From Ceratodon purpureus (lineage: Eukaryota > Streptophyta > Bryopsida > Pseudoditrichales > Ditrichaceae), in contig CM026424.1 of assembly GCA_014871385.1 (NCBI GenBank), positions 15,652,892 through 15,716,891 of the forward strand: 64,000 bases of DNA, in the 5' to 3' direction. Positions 13,079 through 25,000 of the stretch are shown piece after piece. The translations under genes were made by a program, and so were the position numbers. Each line of letters opens with the position of its first letter. Position 1 is the stretch's first letter. The notes beneath the pieces were generated by a model, which searched no databases, was not told the origin of the DNA, and saw only the letters and a program-made list of their open reading frames with translations.

Positions 13079-16000
13079 CTACGCATGGGCCAGATACCGT
13101 CCCCTATCACCTGTGACAAACCAATCATCGAAGACTTTCTGATACGGGAAAGAGTCAAGGGTGAAAATCCTCTGTGCATACATCCCCACTGCCACTTGAA
13201 GGTGATCATCTAAGCTTGCTCTGAGCTTCGACTTCAGAAATTTCACTGCAGAAAACAGTCGCTCATCTTCAACCGAGCCTATCACGTGTGTGACTGCAAG
13301 CTCAGCCAGCTTAATGAACTCGGAGAAACTCTGAGTGAGGGAGTTGTTTCCGTCAAGCACCCGCCAGACCCGAGTGAGGGGATTCATATCAAAAGGGGGC
13401 ATCAAGGCCATACGAGCATTGCTCTTCATGCACGTCTTAAAAAGACCCCGCTGAGACATAAGCTGCTCCCTGTCAATCAGAGGCTGGATCATGTGCTTAG
13501 CTTCCCCGGTATCAAGAGTTTTGCCATGGCCATATGCATCCATAAGAGTGCGAAGGTGCTTGTCAAAATTCTCCTCCGCCGTTCCCTGAACCCAATACTG
13601 TGGGTACAGTATACCCATGGCATTCATAACGTTATGGGTCGGGAAGCGGCTCTCTAGCTCAGCGATGAGCTTAGAAGCAGCACCTGTAAAACATCCAAGC
13701 CGCCAGTCAAAGTAAGAAACCAACTACATCAAGCACACAAACCAGCAAAAAAAATAAACAAACGGAAACTGAATTTCAGAGGGCTGCAGCACTCATATGT
13801 GCACTCCACTTTCACCCGAGCAAGAAGGGTGGCCCAGACATCGCGGTCCATAGGGGCACCGCTGTGCTCAGCATGGATCTGCTCACTGAAGCATACAAAA
13901 GAAAGCACAGCAGATCCATCGTTCAAATTAGTAATCCATTTGATATGGATTTGTTCGTGGCTGCAATCGAATAGGTTATTGAAGGACCAAAATTCATCGG
14001 TGGAGTAGGCTGTGGATCGGTCCTCATAGAGGGTGTACAAAGAAGCTTGACATATCTTTACAGCTGCGACAAAGTCACAGATGAAGACATCTCGCTTCTG
14101 AGCGAAGGTGATGAGCTGGTCGATGGCCTCCATGAGAGGCAACAAGGCACACATCCCAAGCAGGGTGTATGGATCCAGCAAGAGCACAAGGCAAGCCTGC
14201 GACGACAAAAAAACCGGTAAGTAAAGAGCATGAAGGTAAATCAGCAACACACAAAGCATATCTAATATAACACCAGCAACACGATATAAACCATGGACTC
14301 AATTGAGAAGGCCCCGAATCTGATTAAATCAACAATAAAAATAATAAAAGCGAAACACATAAGATGACACCAGCAAAGCTCGCAGTGCCTGGCCTGGTGA
14401 ACTGAAGAACAAAAAATAAAAAAATCACATCACATAATCAACAATCCAGCAACGCTTGACCTGGTTACTGGTTAACTCAAAAACATCACATAACCAGCAA
14501 ACCACATAACACATAAGTTACTCATTAATTCAAGAACAAAAAATTAATCTTCCAGCACTACAGAAGCAGCAAACCAGCAAAGGTCGACGGTGAATCTGAC
14601 TAACTCGGAAACCAACAATAAATAAAATTAGAGCACATACTTCAACTTAATCCACATCACACAACTCAATCACATAACATAACTAAAATCACATAACATA
14701 ACTAAAATCACATAACATAACACAACTTAAACCACATAACACATATCATAACCAGCAAGACAAAGGGATCAAGGCCCCGAAACAAGAGCCAGCAAGCAAT
14801 AAAATCAACTGAACTCACATGAACTTCACAAAACTCACATCAAACAAACCAGCAGCATAGAAGTCGAAGCAAATAAGCTAAGAAGTGGAAAAAAAAATAC
14901 ACACACCTCGGCCTTGTCATTGTCGCTCGAATCTGCCGTCATCTTGTAGATGAGCGTCCGATATTCGGAGAGGAGCCTCCGCAAGGGCTCAATCAGAGAC
15001 ACCCACCGCGTCTCCACGGTTCTCAGCATTTTGAGACCTTTTGTTTCTGTTAATTCCGCCAATTGTTTAAACTCGGCAAAACGTTTTGGGCTTTTACAAA
15101 AATAAGCATATGTGACAGTGAGTAGTCGCTCAATTGCAGCAAAAACTCCCATGGGCTGCAATGCCTTGAAGGCGAGATTACATCTGTGAGCAACACAATG
15201 CACCCCGTGGGAAAAGGGGGCGTATCTCTCAGTCACTCGGCTGGTAACTCCAGCCCTGCATCCTTGCATGGTGCTACAGCCATCAGCTCCGAAACTCACG
15301 AGCTTGCGGGCAATGGTCTCGGCATCCAAGCCGCCACCATCAGCAAAAGACTCCATGATTAACTTGGTTAAATTGTCACCATTAGGAGTACATTCCACTT
15401 TCTGTAACGATATGAGAAGGGGGACTCTGACCCAGTCCTGGACAACGTAGCAATGCAGTGACAAATAACTCCCATTATCAGCAGTAGTGACTTCATCGAC
15501 AGACAAGGCAAGAAAACGAGCAGACTCGACAAGCTTGCGAATCTCGGAAGTGACCACCTTATACATGTAAGACGCCATTATCCACCCAGAATTGTCGCAC
15601 CAATGTGCATTTGGCAGATCTGGCACATTTAACAACTTATACAAAGGATATCGTGACTGAAAATCAAGCATAGGACGACCATCACGAAGAATTTGGAAGA
15701 GAGATGCAAACTGGACTCGTTTCTTGCGGGCCTCAATGGTCGTGCAATGATTGACCTGTTCCAGCACAGTTGCAGGCGGGCGGGCGGCATAGAGCTGTAC
15801 ATTTTTTTTGTGACGGCATTGCGTAGCAATGTATTGCTCCCCTTTCTTCACACGGTACTGCGGCATATCTTTTTTGGCGATCCTCTTGCCATCATGCTTA
15901 AAGAGTGTGTCACTCTTTGGTGCCATTATGCAAGGCTTTCGGTCGAAGGCTGTGCAAGCCTTACACTTGACCATTTGGAGAATACCATCACTGGCCATGA

Positions 16001-16655
16001 TTCCCTCGGCCCATGGGAGCTTGGCCGCCCAGATCGTTTGAAACTTCCTGTGCCTATCATATCTCTGCTGCGACACACTCTTCGCAGTCCTCTTCGCCTT
16101 TGCCTTCTTGGGCGGGGACTCAACTTCGTCTTCATCCTCTTCTCCCTCCTCTTCGATCGGGATCTCCTTCAGACCTGCATTGTCGTCCTCCTCCGACGAG
16201 GTCTGCAGCTGAATCAACGGGGACTTCGAGCTAATCACCCTTGTGTCCCCACCCGATCCACTCGACGATGGAGTCCGCGCCGGCGCCGTGTCTACAGACA
16301 CCGACCCCCCTCGGGCCCTCATCTGCAGCATTGCGGCAATGGCGCAGTCCTCCTCTGAGCTCTCGGTCTCCGGCTCCGCGCCCGGAACATCAGGATCCTT
16401 GGAGTCAAGGACCAGCATTAGTGGCGCCCCCGATCCCGCATGCCGCGATGAGGCGAAGTATGTCTGCAATGTGCTCTTCCCGCGAGCTCTCAGCCTCGCT
16501 TTCTCCGTCATCGGAGATCTTCTCTTCATCTCCTCCCGGGCTGCTGTGAGCAGCTCTCGGGCCCTCTTCTTCTCCTTACGTTTCTCCTGCAGCAAGACAG
16601 CTGCTGCTCGCACCGCCTGCCCTGCATCCCCCCCCGATCCCTCGGCGCTCTCCAT
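13079..16655 (-). CDS. hAT-family transposase (ZNF862/DUF4371-like)
   Basis: Three exons on the minus strand: 16655-14907, 14196-13764, 13683-13079. They total 2787 nt (928 aa) with phase-consistent GT-AG junctions and no internal stop. A basic coiled N terminus (residues ~20-60) and an acidic Ser-rich stretch with the nuclear-signal-like PPKKAKAKRTAK (~181-192) precede a Cys/His finger (C231-x2-C234, H254, C280, H282). The RNase H-like catalytic fold shows SVDEVT (D387), FGADGCSTMQG (D458) and RWVSLIEPL. The C-terminal hAT dimerisation region GSVEDERLFSAVKFLKSKL holds the expected catalytic Glu in DERLFS (~E868). The insertion between strand 4 and the last Glu contains the two introns. It moves the surrounding element by cut and paste. 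Its own element has perfect ends and target duplication, so it is a transposase rather than a domesticated gene. Confidence 0.92.
14640..14760. repeat. Short tandem repeat in transposase intron 1
   Basis: ATCACATAACATAACTAAA-like units of 18-19 bp are repeated about three times, with degenerate CACATAACA copies on either side. The repeat lies within the ~710-bp first intron of the hAT transposase gene. Confidence 0.6.
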
Positions 16656-17104
16656 GGCAACAAATTAGAACCCCAACAAACCCCAATCCCCAACAAACCC
16701 CAAACCCCAACAAACCTAGAACCCGCAACAACAATGAGAAATCGAAGCAATTGAAAAACCCACAACTCCCTACGAAACCCGCAACACCAAAACCCAAGTC
16801 AATTCTAAAACAAACCCCTCTAAACCCCAGTAAACCCAAAACCCGCAACACCAAAACCGAGAACAATAGCGAAATCGACAGAATTGAAAAACCCAAGTCA
16901 ATTCGGAAAGCAGCAAACCAGCGATGGTCTCGAAACAGCAGCAGCAACAGAGATATAGAGCATGGGACGTACCTGCGTGAAGCGCCCCGAGAAACCATGG
17001 CGCTCACCCACCCAAAACTCAACAAGCAAATGACGGCAGAGATTGAATTCTCGAAGTGGACTCGGGAAATGCGAAAATGAAATCAACTCAAAATTCAAAC
17101 GTGA

Positions 17105-17490
17105 ACCCTCAGCCAAGATGGCGAATAGGCCACTCAACAAGCGCATTCACTGGCGATCTGGAGGAAGTACGAGACAATTAATGTGTAGAAGATCTGGCGA
17201 AGCATTCTTAATGGTGAGTTCGAAGTGGCGAAGTACACACAGCCCATATCGCCCCCGTCCCTCAACCCTAACCCTAAGGGCGAACCCCAAGTGATCCAGG
17301 CCGCTCACTCCGCCGGAATTTGGCGATTCCAAACCATCTCCACCGTCCATCTGTCGCCCAACTAGCGCTCCCACTTACCCGCGAACGCACAGCTGGCGAT
17401 CTATACCCAATTTACTGTAATAAACTAATACTATGGGTTCGCCAGGGTCCGCCAATGAGTGCAATCTGGCTTTTCTTCGCCAAAAATAAA
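17105..17490. promoter_or_regulatory. Subterminal TGGCGA repeat cluster and promoter side of hAT
   Basis: About eight TGGCGA or GGGCGA motifs, and three in the complementary orientation near the very end (TTCGCCAGGG, CCGCCAAT, TTCGCCAAAA), occupy the last ~390 bp before the right terminus. Because the transposase reads leftward from 16655, this stretch is also its upstream region, so transposase binding could repress its own promoter. That regulatory idea is inference. Confidence 0.55.
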
Positions 17491-17497
17491 AGCCCTG

Positions 17498-17505
17498 AAT
17501 GCAAT
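17498..17505. repeat. 8-bp target-site duplication, right side of hAT element
   Basis: AATGCAAT follows the terminal GCCCTG and exactly matches 12236-12243. Confidence 0.93.
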
Positions 17506-20500
17506 TAAAGCCTAAATGTTTTGATTAAATAGAATAGGTTATGAATTCTTTAAGGATAATGGAATGAACATCATTAGAATGGCCCATTATCCACCTAATC
17601 AACACTCAATTATGATTGATTATTGTGTACAAAAACAACTTGATTCCATTCAAATATTACCATGTATCAAATTTGTTATCGTTAGATGATTTTTAGTCAA
17701 AAATTAAAAGCATTGGCTTCTCTCTTCATTGGCACTACTATTTTACACCAATTGCACCAAACCTCATATTATAACCACCACTGGAGCATTCATTGTCACC
17801 AATGACTTTGATTTTGTGGCTAAAAAATGCGTTCTTAGTACTTATAGGCATAAAACAAGGAAGCCACTACATGAAACAAATAAACCACTTACCAAAAAAA
17901 GATTAATAAACCAAAAGTGTCCAAATGGTCTAATTTTTTGTAGATGCATCCATTCTAAATTCAAATTCATTGAGATTTTTTCACTTACAATGATATTTTG
18001 AAAGATGTAAGTACCAAAAAATCTAAACCATAGAATTTTCAGTTTTTAATTACAATACATTTATTTGTAAAGGCATTGGATATTTGAATTAGATATTGTG
18101 CATTTTGATAAATTAATCAACAAATGTAGAAGAATATTGTCAAATCTTAATATTAGGTGTATAAAAACTTGGTGGTTTTTATAGTCAAAGAAAAATAGTT
18201 TTCAAAGATATACTGAACGCAAAATTAGTTTTCTTCAAATATGAAAACCACCAAGCTTTTACACACCTTAAATAGTGAGACCACCAAGATCTTCCATGCT
18301 TCTTCACTTTTTAGAGTTAAAATGAAAAACACAATAGATTAGTATTTTTCTAAAAACTCAAACTAAATTTAAAGATAACTCTTATATTTAAATTTAAATA
18401 AATCAGCCCAGTTTGTTTTTGGTGCATAGTCACTTTTTTAGTTCAAATTTGATTTATACATAGTTCAAAGTCTAAGGGCTTAAAAATTATGTATTTTGAA
18501 GTATGATCTTGAAAGTGTGGCCAATAGCCCTATTTAAGCATACAATTCATTTTTCTTGGTCAATGCTCTTGATATATAGTGTAATCCAACTCTATGGTTT
18601 TATAAAGAATGTTTAAATGTCGTCCATATTTATGTTGATATCAATTCATTAGTATATAAAATAAACAAAACCTTACATGCAAACTCATTTGAATTCCTTC
18701 ATCAATGTGAGTATATCATTGAAAAAAATCTTGCCAAAGAATACAAGAAATGTATATCACAAAAAAAATTGAGTAAATTTTGAGTTAAATATGATTAATA
18801 AAACATTTGATTTTTGAAAATTTCATATCTTCTTCAACATTGGCCGTTAATAGTGGTTTTGTAAACAACCAAACAAGGGCTATAAGATGCATACTTCACT
18901 TTAAAGACCTAAATAGGTTGTGAAAGAGATATAAATTTCTAAGATTATAACTTTTGGAAGCTTGAATTTCCTTTTCTGTCAGTAATATAACATCATTCAA
19001 TAAATGTTTGGAAATAATATGAAATGGATATAAGATTAGTGCTTTATTTACTTAACCCTTAATGGATCATCACTAAATTTTCCCAAAAATTGTTAAAAAT
19101 TTGCCATTTCTAGTGCAAGGAATAATTGTCAAAATAAAATTCTTGTTTTAAATATTTAACTATAGGATCTCAAATAAGACTGCTTTAACAAATTTATAGA
19201 TTTTTTGGGCATTTTTGACAGCACGGATTGGAAGATTATAACATTTGAAGTTCAAAGAATACATTTTTTACAAATTCAAAAAACGCCCATTCCATGACAA
19301 TGGCCGTTCAGGGGGTGAATTTGAAAATGTATTGAAAGTTTTATTACACTCTTTGTCATAGGTGTGTTAAAACTAATGATGAAGTAGATTGTATATTGGT
19401 GATTACTACCAACCTAGATGGTCTTTATACAAATACATTGGGTTTAGGGTTTAGAACATCCATTAAATGCCAAATGGATTCTTTTGCGTCATCTTTTTCA
19501 TTAAATGAAATTTTTATTGTCTATTATCATTAGTTGAATTTTCATCAATCTAAGAGAATAATATTTCCATATTTGAAATTTTAAAATATCAGAAAATTTA
19601 ATCCCTAAAGCATTTGGCATAAAATCCCAAATTCTGCCTCAATTATGCCATGTTTTAGTTCAAGGCAGAATTATGCAAATTCAAACGTATTTTAAAGATT
19701 CTAACCGTTGGAATTGTTACCTACCTTGTATATGTATGTGTATGCAAAATTTTAGATTGTAACTCCTCGCCGTTTGGAAGATCGTAAGGTTTGAACTTGA
19801 GAGAAAAGTTTTTTTTGGTACTGCCCGGCAGGGACACCCACCCTTCGGAGAGTGAAACAACTAATTTTTTGAGATTGTGTGGTTGGAGGCTCTTCAGTTT
19901 TGGATTCTAAAGTGAGTTACAAGTATGCTCAAAAAAATTGAAGACAATACAATAGACAAAAGCAGTGGAAAACCACATTTCCAGTGACGGGAGTCAAATG
20001 AAATGCATATACACTACCTCTTTTTCCACACTACAAATGCCTAAGAAGATCATCTATTTTTTAAAATCCGAACGGTGTATACATGCATTTGTATGAAAAA
20101 GAAATTGTAGAGGAAAAATATCGAAAAAATAAATAAATCAAAAATAGATATGAATTTTACAGTGGTTTAGGAGGAGAAAATGGTGAAGGGAAAATGGGTG
20201 ATGAAGGTGACCCAATCAGTGTAGATCTATCTATCTGGCAGTTTTTATAAAACTTGGAACTTTGACTGAATATATCTCAAAATCCGTACTGTCAAAGTTT
20301 ACAAATCTTGGAATGTATCTAATTGGATGGCTCTGAACAAGATCCTACAGTTGGATTTTTCAAAATCAAGTTTTAAGATAAATTGTGAAACGATTTCAGA
20401 AATGATCATTTGAAAGTCACTCTAGATTGTCATAGATTTGGTACACCACTCCCATCGGCCACAAACCTGCCCTAGCTGCCCTGAATTGAATTTTGATCTT

Positions 20501-22001
20501 TAAACACGAATTATTTCTTAACCCCTAAACGCCCAAACGACCAAAAACTCGTCGATATCATTTTTCCAAGTTCCATAACTGTCATCCAAATGACAATTTT
20601 CATCCATTTTTTTTTTATGTTGTAAAGTTGTGGGAGATTTATCTAACCTCATTAATGAATTCTCAAAATGATGATTTCATGAATTTAGGTGCCTCCTTAA
20701 AGTCAAAAAGGTCAATACCGTGTGTGTATTCAAAAATTCCTTAAAACAAACAGCTGAAACACAAGATTGACTATCGGGATGATCTTTTTTGCATTTGAGG
20801 TAAATCAATGAAATGTAGCTTTACAAATCTACTTTCGAGTCCAATTTGAAAATTTGACAAATACCTAAAATTGAGTGATTTATAGCTCGTATAAGATGAA
20901 GGGATATAACTGTGGCTATTTCTTGTTTTTCCACGGTTTTAGGTTTTTTCATCATATTTTTGGATTAAAACATAATTTTTGAGCACGATAACTAGTATAA
21001 GGTTTTTGGTTGTTATATACATCTATGGTAATTATTTCGTAATTTTTTTGTATAATCCATATTTGATATGAATTTTCTTTGTTTGTTTTCAAATGAAAAT
21101 TTATTATAATTACATAATGAGACCATTAATTTTGAAAAAAATATTGCTTGTAGAATACATGTGTATCTATCTAAGAAAAATTAAAAATTCATATTTTACA
21201 TTATTTATAGTGGAAAAATAGCGCATCCAAAGTCAAAGTCTATTTCCGTGGTCATACGCTCACGCATTTGGGGGTTAACTATGGGCCTGATGAAAGTGAA
21301 ATTTGGTCTTGTTAGAAAGATATGACAATTTCCCATGCTTTGCTAAAGTTACAGCCACATCTAGTAAAATTTAATTTATAGGGAGTCTGACCGGACCCTA
21401 AATCATACCAAACCTGTTGAGTTGATGCCTTAGGGGTTAACCCAATCAGACAAGTTTGCATACTAACTTACTTAGTAACTCTTCAATACAAGTAGAATAA
21501 AAATGCTAAAATTAAAAAAAAATTGCTACATTTTAGGGTTTTGTATCACCCACTCTAATACCCCTTACGATACAAAACTCTAAGGAATTTCAACCTCAAG
21601 ACCGCCAAGACCGCCAAGACCCACAACCGCGGCCTAAGGACAATCTCTATATTCAATAAACAAAACTCAGCAGCCAAGGAACCCCTACCCCAAAACCACA
21701 GAAACCCTAAAAACCGCGGCAAAAGAAAACCATATCCCAAGACCGCAAAGACCCTACAACCGCGACCCAAGAAAACCCCTAACTCCAGCGGATGAAACTC
21801 AAATGACCCTAATTCATCTCACGGCGAAAGAAACCCCACCAAAGACCACAGAAACTCCCCCATAACCGAGACGCAGACAATCTGGTGTGAGTTTGGCGAA
21901 GAATATGCTGGGTTTTGGAGGAAGTGGCCCAAGTTGCAGGTTCTGCAGGGTTTTGTGCACACTCGGTGGGATTCTCAGCTTGCGTTGCGAAGGCCGCAGC
22001 G
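17506..22001. other. AT-rich intergenic stretch, no gene seen
   Basis: About 4.5 kb of strongly AT-rich DNA with many stops in all frames. No exon series, terminal repeats or RNA gene could be supported. From about 21.55 kb the composition becomes more balanced and C/A-rich, marking the promoter and 5' leader of the dihydrouridine synthase gene. Confidence 0.55.
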
Positions 22002-25000
22002 ATGGAGGAGGTTGGCAATGACCTCTCAGCGACCGCGGGGGAATTGGTGCTCGAAAGCGCGCCTCAAATGGCCACCGAACTCGCTGCTGAGGAGCAAGCA
22101 ACCGCACAGCCCGTCGTGGACGGGGAGAATGCAGGGGCGGGCGTCGCTGACGGCGTTGGCACTGGTAAGTTCGCTTCTCTACTTGACCTAATCCCTCTCC
22201 TTCCCCTCCATGATGTGAATTCACTCTCATAACCAGCTCTGGAATCTGATTCTTCACTTTGAATGTCGTTTTTTTTTTTTCCTTACTACTATTTAGGTCA
22301 TATTTGGAATATTTAGAACATAATGGGTCGTAATTTGGAACTATTTCAGTGAATTTGTGTTCCTCCTGGGTCTTGAATTCTGGTTAATTTCGGATTTTCT
22401 GATGCATTTGGTGGTGTTTGGGTAAATTTTTGGGGTTTAGGGTTTAGGTGTTGTTAAACCCATTATGGTGATTTGAAGGATTGTGCTGAGTTTTTAGGAT
22501 GATCCGGAGGATTTTTTTGAAGGTTTGATATGTGTTAAGTGATGTGATTTTTCGTTTCTTTGTGGAGTTGCTGTGGATGTGATGGTGATGAGATGATTTG
22601 GTGCGTGGATGGATGGTGGTGGGTAATTCGGGGTTTTTGGTTGTTTGGAATGTGGGTGTTTAGCGCCGGTTTCAAGTGAAGAGAATTATCCATCAGTTGA
22701 GGAGCTCGTTGCGAAAGCGCGAGCGCCTGTGAAACGGGAGTATGTGATTTTCAATACTGGGCCTCGTGTGATGGCCAAGTCGATAGTTATTGCCAATACG
22801 CCGCAAGGAGGAGCTGGGAATGCTGCTGAGACTAGCAACGTTGTTGCTGCGAAGACTTCGAGCGAGAGGAAATCTAAGCGTCAGCTGAAACGGGAACGGC
22901 AGGAGGTTTGCAGCGTCATCTTACTTTGTGAAATTTTGAACCGTGTTTTGGAAATTGCTAGTCTGCAGCATCAGGGTTTAGCGCTTGTAGTGGTGGGATG
23001 ATGTAGACATGGGCCTCTGAATGTCGATGGATTGGGGGTTTGAAATTCAGGCAAGGTCGAATAAATCGGCGGAGAATATTTGTGGCGCGGTGGCGAAAAC
23101 TGGTGATATGAAAGCATGCAAATTCGGGGATTCCTGTCGCTTCAATCACGATTTGACTGCGTTTATGGAACAAGTAAGTCCATTTGGGAGTCTAATCTCA
23201 GCTGTCATTGAGATCTTTGTATGAGCCATTGATGTGAACCTGCATTCTTCGATTATCAAGTCTCTCACTCCCTCTGCATTTTATAGCTATATTGATTTGT
23301 GCGACACCAGCTCATTTTATCTTCCCAGTCTGTCTTCTTCTAGCTTGGAATTCGTTATCCATTAAGGTTTCAAGTGACATCGTTCTTGCCGGAAAGTGAA
23401 AGACTAGAATAGACTTAATTGGAATGAAACGCAATTCAAGTTTCTTACGTGATGTTGTACATGCAACGTGTGCAGAAACCTAAAGATCTGGAAGGCACTT
23501 GCCCCTTTTCGGATGTAACTACTGTATGTCCCTATGGATTCGCGTGCCGTTATTCTGGTTCTCACCCTGAGGTGAAGGGAGCAGAAGTAGCTGAGGTTTT
23601 GAAGGATGGAAACTACGATGGGAAAAACCCCATGTCCAGCATTCGGGAGCTGAACAGTTTGAATAAAAGTTTTCAGAAATTATTATGGAAAAATGCGGTG
23701 ACATTTCCAAGAGCTGACGCCCAATTGGAAAAACTAGGACTTATGGTACGTTTTCATTGACTATTGAGTTTAGTATATACCTATCCTGCTGTTTCAATTG
23801 CAATTGTGGTTCATGTGTTGACGATTTTATACATGAAGATTCATAATTCAACATTTTATGTGAGTGCTCAATATAAGCAGTGGCTGACTTGGTAATATCA
23901 TAGCAATTTTATGCAATGAAGGTCATGTTTTTCCCAATTAGTTATGTTTTTTGAGGGTATTGATTCTGAAGTGTTGCTGGATCTTTCGCAGGGAAAGGCT
24001 CGGAAGTTGGTTGTGAAGCCGTCTGCTGTAGAAAAAGGAGACGACGGGGTATCAGGACCAGTTTCTAATGGTACTACAACAAAAGTGGAATCCGAAAGTG
24101 CTAAGTTAGATGGAACAGCTATGAAAGAAGCGGAATTGATACCAACCTTGGAAAGCAAAAATGGTTCGTCTGAACTTCCAGGAAACAATGAAGGAACGAT
24201 TGCTGGGACTGAGGGACTCTTACCATCAGTTACCTCAGCAATTGATGAAGAGTTCCCTCCTCATAAGAAAGTTCGGATCACTGTAGATGCTGGGGAGGCT
24301 GTCCAGGAAGCTCCGGATAGTGCACCTAAGACCACCAATAAACTAGGCGCCCCTAGAGCAGATGATGAAGATTTAAAATACATTAATGATGAGGTAAAAG
24401 AACCGTTACGAGAAAAGAAACTGGTTGACTTCCGAGGAAAACTCTACTTGGCCCCCTTGACAACAGTGGGGAATCTGCCATTTAGACGAGTTTGTAAGCG
24501 ATTAGGAGCTGACATCACGGTTGGAGAAATGGCTATGTGCACCAATTTACTCCAGGTTTGTGATTTCTGTGCAGCAGCTTACTCTTATGAAGTATCAATT
24601 ATGTTCACTTTCACGCCTCGCATGTTCTGACACTTGATGACCATTACATTTAGCCGCACTCGCCATGTTCTTATTAACATTTGTTTAAAGGCATTAGAAT
24701 CTTGCTTTTTAGAAAAGCTGTTCAGACGATTCCCTTCCTAGTAGGCTTACTAAAACTTAATCGCAAAGGTTTTTAACGAGTTTTTTGTTGTTGTGAAATT
24801 CAGGGGCAAGCTTCAGAGTGGGCATTATTGAGGCGGCATGAGGAGGAAGACATCTACGGTGTACAAATTTGTGGGTCATATGCTGATACTGTAGCTCGAG
24901 CGGCTGAGCTGATAGAACGCGAATGTACTATTGACTTCATTGATCTGAACGTGGGATGTCCGATTGATGTTGTGGTGAACAAGGGTGGGGGCTCCTCTTT

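Larger units (their letters stand above)
12244..17497 (-). mobile_element. Complete, potentially autonomous hAT transposon
   Basis: A 5254-bp element has a 15-bp perfect terminal inverted repeat, CAGGGCTTTTATTTT, at both ends and an exact 8-bp duplication AATGCAAT on each flank. It contains one unbroken three-exon transposase gene on the minus strand. Many TGGCGA/TCGCCA motifs crowd the first ~300 bp and last ~400 bp, as expected of subterminal transposase-binding repeats in hAT elements. The identical duplications and intact frame suggest a recent insertion. Present activity is inferred, not shown. Confidence 0.93.

Noticed and set aside
15693..16668. Long plus-strand frames opposite the transposase gene
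   Set aside because: They are antisense shadows of the GC-rich transposase exon 1 and encode low-complexity Pro/Ser/Arg sequence.
17262..17280. Telomere-like CCCTAACCCTAA
   Set aside because: Only two to three units, located inside the hAT end; not an interstitial telomere array.
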